From NCBI GenBank assembly GCA_937891805.1, contig CALATK010000159.1, forward strand, positions 1 through 5,974: a stretch of 5,974 nt of DNA, in the 5' to 3' direction. Origin of the DNA: an uncultured Fibrobacter sp. GTDB taxonomy: Bacteria > Fibrobacterota > Fibrobacteria > Fibrobacterales > Fibrobacteraceae. The position numbers and the translations under genes are program-made. Position 1 is the first letter of the stretch. Each line of letters begins with the position of its first letter. A model generated the notes under the pieces. It was not told where the DNA came from and ran no database searches. It saw only the letters and a program-made list of their open reading frames with translations. Positions 1 through 4,842 of this stretch are shown piece by piece.

Positions 1-2
1 CA

Positions 3-3000
3 GAATGCTTTGACGGACCTCCGAACGTGAAGTGTTCCTTTGCTGCTAAAGCCACAGAAGGAGTCATTCCCACATACGGAAATGGACTAGGGCAATCTAT
101 GGATTACCAGAAGCCCTGGGTAGGCCATTCCGGCTGGTTTGATAGCAAGAACTGTTCCCCTGCCTATAGCTATACCTATGGCCTTGGCGGTTCCAGCGAT
201 ATTTACACACTGTCAGAAGATGATGGTTTCAAGTTCAGTCAAGACGGAGCCGGTGTCCATGGTTACAGGGATAACGAAACCGACATCAAGACTGCCTTTG
301 CAAGTCTAAGTTGCACTGCCTCTGACGCTGAAACAAGAGCCTGGGAAGTTGTGGAACCTGCAAATTGCGGAAGGTTTTGGACAGGAATGCAAACTGAATG
401 CAAGCAGGATGCATCCCTGTTGAATAGCGATGTTCCTGCCTCCGGGTACAGCATCTATGCAGGTGGACAGTGGTCTCAGACATTTAGTCCCAAGAACCTG
501 CGAGGCGACACTCTTACCATTGCTCTTTCCAACGAATATGAATACAATTTGGATTTGGAAGTGTGGCTAGAAAGCAAGAACGATGCCTGGGGAGCAACTA
601 ACTTTGAAAGTCGTCATGTCAGGATTACTGGAAATAACAAAGTCGTCTCAAGGAAAATCATTGTAGTCGATGAATTCGCAGACAACGCCTCGGGATTTGA
701 CCCTGAAAATGTGGTAGCCATTGTATTCCAGAATAACGGGGAAAACGCGGTCACCGTTAATTCTGCACAAGCGAGTTGTAAGAACGCTGTGAAATTTGAT
801 GGTTGCTCTGTCAAGAAAAATGGTGAGACGGGGTGGGAAATCGCACTCAATGTTTCTAAAAACAAGGACAAAGTATCTAAAATTAATTTGAGCGCTACTG
901 TTGACGGGGAGAATTACAATGGTCTTTCCAAATATGAATTTGACGGCGGAACTTTGACGTTGAATGTGTCCGACTCCGACATCTTCTCCAATGCAGGGAA
1001 AACTTACGCCTTCAGGGCTCAAGTCATTTCTGAAACTAATAATTACGAGAGTGAAAACGTCACCTGCAGTTGTGAGGGTTCTGATTGTTCCATTGGAACT
1101 ATCACTTGTAGCGATGCAAAGATAAGCAAAACAGAGGTAAAATTGGGCGAAGCCAGCCCATCGTTCGATTTCAAGCTCAACGGATGTCCCGCAAAAGGTT
1201 GTGCTTATGAGGTAACTTTGAACCACAACAAGTTCAATGAGTGCACCAACGCCCAGGCTCAAGGTGCCGGGTGTGGAAGCGAGCACAGCGTTACAGGGGC
1301 TACTCAAGCAAGCGTTGGCGAATACACCTACCGTGTCGTGAATCCCAACGGTTCTAAAACCACGATTACCGATTTGGACAAGTGCGAAAAGACGTTCAAG
1401 GTTGTGGAAAAAACCTCCGTTTTCGCAAATTGTTCCTTCGTCCCGAGTAGCGTTGCCACAGGTGGGAATGTCACTCTCAATATGACAAATATTCAGAATC
1501 TGGATGCAAACACCACCTTTACCATTAGCGGTGGAAGTGGAAGCACGACAAAAGTTTTAAATTCCGGAGCTACATCAGGAAGCGTTTCTTTGACCGCACC
1601 GTCAAGTGCCAACACTTACACCTATACAGTGACATACAACGATAACGGGGAAAAAACAGTATGCACAGCCAATTTGACGGTGTTGAACGGGCTGAGCTGT
1701 AGTGTTAATTCGGGTACCATTACCCTTAGGGAAAACTTTACATTTACGCCCACTTGGGACGGGAGTTGCACCAGCGCAGGTCTTACTGGAAACGGAACTA
1801 TTACGGGAAATCCAGGCAGTGGCTGTAATGCTACATCGTTTACGGTAACGCCAACCAGCATAGGAGACCTGGAGTACACCTACACATTCTCAGGCGATAT
1901 TGGAAGTAATCTGACTTGTAAGCAAACCGTGACCGTAAATCCGCCTGCACCGGAGTTCAGTTGTCCTGACAATTGGAGGGGTGCTGTTGGAAGTAATGTG
2001 ACGTTTAATCCGGGAAGCAGTCTCAAATATTGCAGTAGTGACTATCCTTGCGTATTGAAGATTGATGGGGTGACAAAGAGTTCCTCATGGACAGGCCCTA
2101 CTTATGAATGGAAGGACGATGCTGCTACAACTTCTACGAACAAATACACAATATCGTTGAAGAATGCCTATAATGATGCGGCGACCGTACATGATTGCAG
2201 TATTAAGTATTCGTCGGGAAATGCGAATTGCGTTTGGGAAAATGGGGTGACAAGTTTCTGGCCTGCACAAAACAATGTGAAACTCATTGTTTCTGATATC
2301 CAAAATCTAGCTTCTGATGCCGAATTTACTTTAACATGTGGAACATCTTCTACAACGTCTTGGTGTAGGACAAGTGGATCTTGTGACAACCTTCAGTTCT
2401 CTGTTCCGAGTGCGGTCGGAACCTATGCATGTACGTTGAAAAATAGCACAATGACATTGTGTTCACCGTCGCTACAGGTCAAGGCACCCCTTTCATGTTC
2501 GGTCACTTCGAATACTGTGGATTATGGTGGTAAATTCAAATTTACGGGCAAAACGGCGACAAGCAGTTGCCATAACTGTAAATTGTATCGTGGCAATAAT
2601 GAGCATCAATATATAGACAACCAAAACAATATCGAAAATTATGAGATAACATTTAATTGGTCAGAACCTAAAACATTTACATACGAATGTCAGTGCGACA
2701 ACATGGATGCCTCGGCAAATAAGTGCTCGCAAACGGTTGCCTCGCAAGTGAACCCGCCGACATTCGATTGCAAAACGGGACTAAAGGCCACCATTGATGA
2801 ATCAAATAACGTGACGATAGGCTTGCAAAATGTAGTTGGTTGCCATGAAGGTGGTACTTGGTGCAAGTATAGCATTACAGGAACGGGTATTTCCGAGAAA
2901 ACAGGGGACGGAATCTCCAATGGTACCGTGAATCTGGGTGCGTTCACAGATAATGGTACTGATGGTAGTACTAAAACTTACTCTGTCACCCTGGAGAATT

Positions 3001-3329
3001 CTGCAGGTGTTGGCGAAGCACAGACCTGTAGTGTGGAGTTTACCGCAGGTTCCAGCTTCCCCTGTAATGCAGGAAACTCTACCAATATTTCAAGTTCTCC
3101 GTTTAATATATCAGCATCTACTTGCTACAAATACTCTATAGGTGGTGGTAGTTGGCGAGTCGGAAACTGGTCTGGTTCTACAAATTCTGTGACATATCAA
3201 GATTGCAGTGGCGCTGTTCAAACGACTTCTGTGAATAGTGGTGATTGGACCGCAATAAATGTTGGAGGGGCATGCGATGTCTATGCAATATTTGATAAAA
3301 CGGCCGATTTGCAATTTGGCGCCTGGTAA
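3..3329 (+). CDS. Large cysteine-rich multi-Ig-like-module secreted/surface protein, 5'-truncated
   Basis: The frame is open to the left edge. Codons before the GTG at 27 read ECFDGPPN and continue into VKCSF, so that GTG is an internal valine and the N-terminus and any signal peptide are missing. The visible 1108 residues contain about 47 cysteines and are rich in Ser, Thr, Asn and Gly. Residues 1-138 are unassigned. Residues ~139-258 look like a beta-rich jelly-roll (SIYAGGQWSQTFSP, strand-like LTIALSNEY, VVAIVFQNN). From ~259 come Ig-like beta modules, each opening with F-x-C or LSC and closing with a Cys before a V-rich strand. Cysteine-marked starts lie at residues 369, 477, 566, 654, 743, 832, 923 and 1021. 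Many paired Cys imply disulfides outside the cytoplasm, so an adhesin or carbohydrate-binding surface protein is inferred. I see no catalytic motif and no recognisable C-terminal sorting signal (the end is DLQFGAW). The exact family is not recognised. The gene ends just before terminator-like hairpins and converges on the nuclease gene. Confidence 0.85.
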   Translation, partial: ECFDGPPNVKCSFAAKATEGVIPTYGNGLGQSMDYQKPWVGHSGWFDSKNCSPAYSYTYGLGGSSDIYTLSEDDGFKFSQDGAGVHGYRDNETDIKTAFASLSCTASDAETRAWEVVEPANCGRFWTGMQTECKQDASLLNSDVPASGYSIYAGGQWSQTFSPKNLRGDTLTIALSNEYEYNLDLEVWLESKNDAWGATNFESRHVRITGNNKVVSRKIIVVDEFADNASGFDPENVVAIVFQNNGENAVTVNSAQASCKNAVKFDGCSVKKNGETGWEIALNVSKNKDKVSKINLSATVDGENYNGLSKYEFDGGTLTLNVSDSDIFSNAGKTYAFRAQVISETNNYESENVTCSCEGSDCSIGTITCSDAKISKTEVKLGEASPSFDFKLNGCPAKGCAYEVTLNHNKFNECTNAQAQGAGCGSEHSVTGATQASVGEYTYRVVNPNGSKTTITDLDKCEKTFKVVEKTSVFANCSFVPSSVATGGNVTLNMTNIQNLDANTTFTISGGSGSTTKVLNSGATSGSVSLTAPSSANTYTYTVTYNDNGEKTVCTANLTVLNGLSCSVNSGTITLRENFTFTPTWDGSCTSAGLTGNGTITGNPGSGCNATSFTVTPTSIGDLEYTYTFSGDIGSNLTCKQTVTVNPPAPEFSCPDNWRGAVGSNVTFNPGSSLKYCSSDYPCVLKIDGVTKSSSWTGPTYEWKDDAATTSTNKYTISLKNAYNDAATVHDCSIKYSSGNANCVWENGVTSFWPAQNNVKLIVSDIQNLASDAEFTLTCGTSSTTSWCRTSGSCDNLQFSVPSAVGTYACTLKNSTMTLCSPSLQVKAPLSCSVTSNTVDYGGKFKFTGKTATSSCHNCKLYRGNNEHQYIDNQNNIENYEITFNWSEPKTFTYECQCDNMDASANKCSQTVASQVNPPTFDCKTGLKATIDESNNVTIGLQNVVGCHEGGTWCKYSITGTGISEKTGDGISNGTVNLGAFTDNGTDGSTKTYSVTLENSAGVGEAQTCSVEFTAGSSFPCNAGNSTNISSSPFNISASTCYKYSIGGGSWRVGNWSGSTNSVTYQDCSGAVQTTSVNSGDWTAINVGGACDVYAIFDKTADLQFGAW
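1431..2228 (+). repeat. Three-module protein repeat block, copy 1 (A1-B1-C1)
   Basis: This is the first copy of a higher-order repeat inside the large surface protein. A1 is 1431-1697 (89 aa, starts CSFVPSS, contains NIQNLDANTTFTI). B1 is 1698-1961 (88 aa, starts CSVNSGT, ends with a Cys and TVTVNPP). C1 is 1962-2228 (89 aa, starts CPDNWRG, has two close cysteines in YCSSDYPC and ends with DCSIKYSSG). Each module is marked by an opening Cys and a Cys near its end. The block is followed directly by its second copy. DNA similarity is low, so the repeat is visible only at protein level. Confidence 0.7.
2229..3062 (+). repeat. Three-module protein repeat block, copy 2 (A2-B2-C2)
   Basis: This is the second copy of the three-module block. 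A2 (2229-2495, 89 aa) carries DIQNLASDAEFTL, matching NIQNLDANTTFTI of A1. B2 (2496-2768, 91 aa) starts LSCSVTSNT, matching LSCSVNSGT of B1, and ends in VNPP as B1 does. C2 (2769-3062, 98 aa) has GCHEGGTWC where C1 has YCSSDYPC, and ends in TCSVEFTAGSS against DCSIKYSSGN. Equivalent opening cysteine codons lie 798, 798 and 807 bases from copy 1. The middle of B2 is Asn-rich and AT-rich, with no counterpart in B1. Confidence 0.7.
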
Positions 3330-3358
3330 AGATGATATAAAATAGACTCTTGTTGATA

Positions 3359-3382
3359 AAGGCTCCCCCACCGGGGAGCCTT
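3359..3382 (+). terminator. Hairpin terminator after the large surface-protein gene
   Basis: A perfect 10-bp stem pairs AAGGCTCCCC (3359-3368) with GGGGAGCCTT (3373-3382) around the loop CACC, 29 bases after the stop codon. The T-tail is only the TT inside the stem, followed by CCC, so termination from the hairpin alone may be imperfect. The flanking A's and T's are symmetric, so it could work for both convergent genes. Confidence 0.65.
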
Positions 3383-3403
3383 CCCATTACCCCATAAACA
3401 ATC

Positions 3404-3434
3404 AAAGCCTCAGGACGCACCGTCCGGGGCTTTT
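3404..3434 (+). terminator. Second hairpin with short T-run
   Basis: The arm AAAGCCTCAGGACG (3404-3417) pairs with CGTCCGGGGCTTT (3421-3433) around the loop CAC. There is one bulged A (3412) and one T-G wobble. A run of four T's (3431-3434) closes the 3' arm. The stem is stronger and has a better T-run than the hairpin at 3359. It probably acts as a backup terminator for the plus-strand gene. Confidence 0.55.
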
Positions 3435-3464
3435 GCCTATAAAGGGGGTAGGATATGCTAGGAG

Positions 3465-3490
3465 ATCCCCGACCGAGTCGGGGATGACGA
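3465..3490. repeat. REP-like palindrome, copy 1
   Basis: A perfect 9-bp palindrome, ATCCCCGAC (3465-3473) and GTCGGGGAT (3477-3485), surrounds the triloop CGA. It is followed by the tail GACGA. On the minus strand it reads TCGTCATCCCCGAC, the form taken by many dispersed extragenic palindromes in bacteria. It lies between the ends of convergent genes, a usual REP location. A second diverged copy in the same orientation begins at 3521. Confidence 0.5.
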
Positions 3491-3520
3491 AGAGGGGGCG
3501 GGGAAGGCGAATGCAAAGAA

Positions 3521-3544
3521 GCCCGGTCAAGCCGGGGATGACAA
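3521..3544. repeat. REP-like palindrome, copy 2
   Basis: CCCGG (3522-3526) pairs with CCGGG (3532-3536). Adding a U-G wobble leaves a triloop CAA, the same architecture as copy 1. It is followed by GGATGACAA, so GGGGATGACRA is repeated directly at 3480-3490 and 3534-3544. It sits 25 bases beyond the nuclease stop codon on the minus strand. There the hairpin is followed by CTTCTTT, so it may also help terminate that transcript. Confidence 0.45.
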
Positions 3545-3569
3545 CGCTAGGGTGATGATGAAGGTGGAG

Positions 3570-4508
3570 TTACGCCGTTGCCAGTTCTTTCGCTGCTTGC
3601 CGTTTCAGCTTGACCACTTCCTGCTTCGGGAGCTTGGTGATTGCCACGATATCATCAACGGAATAATTTCGGGCAAGCATCGCAAGGGCTATTTCGTTTG
3701 CCTTGTCTTCGCCGCCTTGCAGGTATGATCCCTGTTTTTCGTAAATAATGTTCGTCATCCCGTCAACCTCGTTCAGGAGTGTTTCGTCGGTGTACCCCAC
3801 CAAAGATACATCTTTCTTAAAGTCCTTGTCAAGCAGTTTCTTCAGCTTTTCCTCGGGGATTTCCTTTTCTTCAAGAACATCCCGGAACAAGCGCAGCATT
3901 TCGGCCCTGTCGGTCGTTTCGCGTTTGCCCGGCGGGGTGCGCTTGTCGATGGCGAAGAATTTCTCGATTTCGACCAGGTAGATGTCCAGTTTATCGTAGA
4001 AAATACGCCGGTTGCGCACAATTTGCGCATGGTGCAGGTAGGTGTTAGGCTCCTTCGGGAACTGGTTCTCTGTCAAAAGCGAGAGCACGTAGACGTGTGG
4101 CAACTTGTAATCCTGCGACTTCTTGACAGTGCGCGAGACCACACGGCCGGTGTAGTAGATGAGCCTGTCAACAAAAAGCTTGTTGAATGTCTGCTGCACC
4201 TCGATAAGCACAGGCTCGCCGGATTGCGTGGTGCCATAGATGTCAAAGATGGCAGTCTTGTCATTCAGTACACCAGGGTTTTCCGGAACCCCGAGAGTAT
4301 ATGTCTTGATTGCCTTGCGTCCGGTAAGTCCGAGCATGGCGTTCAGGAATTTCACGGTGCGCCGAGGCTTGGCCTCGTTCGCCATGAGCATCTTGAAGAT
4401 GCCGTCGCTGAACGGGTAGACGTTCTTGTACTTCTTGCGGTATTTCGCCAAGTGTTCGGGATGCTCGTGTACGTCCTTGACGAAGGCGATGAATTCCTCT
4501 CTTGTCAT
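3570..4508 (-). CDS. Rpn/TIGR01784-family PD-(D/E)XK nuclease, transposase-like
   Basis: A complete 312-aa protein. Near the N-terminus, VYPFSDGIFKMLMANE (residues 30-45) is the usual opening of the PDDEXK_2 / 'putative transposase or invertase' family. The nuclease core follows: D89 in AIFDIYG, then E103 and Q105 in VLIEVQQ. This is the D-X(n)-E-x-Q form of the PD-(D/E)XK site, with Q in place of the classical lysine. RLIYYTGRVVSRTVKKSQDY (115-134) is the next conserved family block. The C-terminus (274-304), with SVDDIVAITKLPKQEV, resembles the helix-turn-helix tail of these proteins. Length is normal for the family. Members are linked to RecA-independent recombination and DNA cleavage; the role here is inferred. 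The start ATG at 4508 has only a weak GGA upstream. A TATACT at 4574-4569 could be a -10 about 60 bases away, with no clear -35. No terminal inverted repeats flank the gene, so it does not look like an intact insertion sequence. Confidence 0.88.
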   Translation of the reverse strand: MTREEFIAFVKDVHEHPEHLAKYRKKYKNVYPFSDGIFKMLMANEAKPRRTVKFLNAMLGLTGRKAIKTYTLGVPENPGVLNDKTAIFDIYGTTQSGEPVLIEVQQTFNKLFVDRLIYYTGRVVSRTVKKSQDYKLPHVYVLSLLTENQFPKEPNTYLHHAQIVRNRRIFYDKLDIYLVEIEKFFAIDKRTPPGKRETTDRAEMLRLFRDVLEEKEIPEEKLKKLLDKDFKKDVSLVGYTDETLLNEVDGMTNIIYEKQGSYLQGGEDKANEIALAMLARNYSVDDIVAITKLPKQEVVKLKRQAAKELATA

Positions 4509-4656
4509 TTTATTCCGTTTTATAGCGGGAACGCGCCCGTATCGCAGACAGGGAAGGGCCCCGTCTACAGTATAAGACGCTTTTTTGACGGAAAACTTGA
4601 CTGAAAATTTTGTTTACAGTGCAGTTTTTACAAATGAAAGAGGGCCGGTGTAATGC

Positions 4657-4743
4657 CTAAAAGGTCACCAGAATGAGAACCAGGCCCGAAAAAACGGCCA
4701 TAAAGTTCACGAGGAAGGCGTTTGATTTCAAGTTCTTGAGCAT
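4657..4743 (-). CDS. Possible 28-aa hydrophobic membrane peptide
   Basis: The ATG at 4743 to the TAG at 4657 encodes 28 residues. A short basic head (MLKNLKSN) is followed by a continuous hydrophobic stretch ending in SGLVLILVTF, as expected for a single-pass membrane peptide. Of the 27 codons after ATG, 19 end in G or C (AAC, AAG, GCC, TTC, CTG, GTG). This is unlike the AT-rich flanks and like the neighbouring real genes. An in-frame TAG four codons upstream fixes the maximum length. No convincing Shine-Dalgarno site precedes the ATG (GAATTGGGTT). Another minus-strand frame is also open across the region, which weakens the case. Alternatives are antisense of a plus-strand structured RNA or part of a dispersed intergenic element. 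The family is not recognised. Confidence 0.3.
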   Translation of the reverse strand: MLKNLKSNAFLVNFMAVFSGLVLILVTF

Positions 4744-4775
4744 AACCCAATTCTAGAAAGAACGCCCTTTTTTTT
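4717..4775 (+). terminator. Candidate terminator with eight-T tract upstream of the sensor gene
   Basis: GGCGTT (4717-4722) can pair with AACGCC (4761-4766), leaving a long interior that itself contains small palindromes (TCAAG/CTTGA, TTCTAGAA). Alternatively, GTTCTT (4732-4737) can pair with AAGAAC (4758-4763). The 3' arm is followed directly by CTTTTTTTT (eight T's at 4768-4775). No plus-strand gene lies just upstream, so if real it would end a small RNA or act in a leader of the gene at 4843. Confidence 0.35.
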
Positions 4776-4793
4776 AAAGTAACAGAAATCACA

Positions 4794-4821
4794 TTGCGAT
4801 TTTCGTCACATTTTTTAAAAT
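4794..4821 (+). promoter_or_regulatory. Candidate sigma-70-type promoter for the membrane sensor gene
   Basis: TTGCGA (4794-4799) matches four of six -35 consensus bases. TAAAAT (4816-4821) matches five of six -10 bases, with a 16-bp spacer. It would give a leader of roughly 15 bases before the ATG at 4843. It lies just downstream of the eight-T tract. A TATATT at 4827 is a competing -10 without a good -35. Confidence 0.3.
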
Positions 4822-4842
4822 GAAGTTATATTTACAATAGCT

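Larger units (their letters stand above)
4509..4842. other. Divergent intergenic region between nuclease and sensor genes
   Basis: These 334 bases separate two divergently transcribed genes. The nuclease side (4509-4580) holds its presumed leader and TATACT box. It also has a short inverted repeat, CGTCT (4562-4566) with AGACG (4575-4579), followed on the plus strand by T6, which is too weak to call a terminator. The central part (4640-4776) contains the possible micro-ORF on the minus strand and GC-rich complementary segments on the plus strand that end in a hairpin with eight T's. The sensor side (4777-4842) is strongly AT-rich and promoter-like. No tRNA or rRNA was recognised. Confidence 0.6.

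Noticed and set aside
648..1307. 219-codon open frame on the minus strand inside the surface-protein gene
   Set aside because: It overlaps the Cys-framed modules of the strongly supported plus-strand gene, and its product shows no recognisable features.
1900..2003. Near-identical 16-base strings TTGGAAGTAATSTGAC at 1900 and 1988
   Set aside because: These are short chance or paralogous codon strings (GSN plus T) inside the module array, not a separate DNA repeat or CRISPR.
4562..4586. CGTCT/AGACG hairpin followed by T6 on the plus strand
   Set aside because: The stem is only 5 bp with an 8-base loop and no plus-strand gene to terminate. It overlaps the presumed promoter of the nuclease gene.
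4023..4604. 193-codon open frame on the plus strand opposite the nuclease gene
   Set aside because: It is antisense to a clear family protein with conserved motifs. Its product has no domain-like pattern, so it is a shadow frame.
4628..4792. 54-residue open frame with GTG start on the minus strand
   Set aside because: It has no ATG, no ribosome binding site and less gene-like codon choice. Kept only as part of the possible intergenic element.
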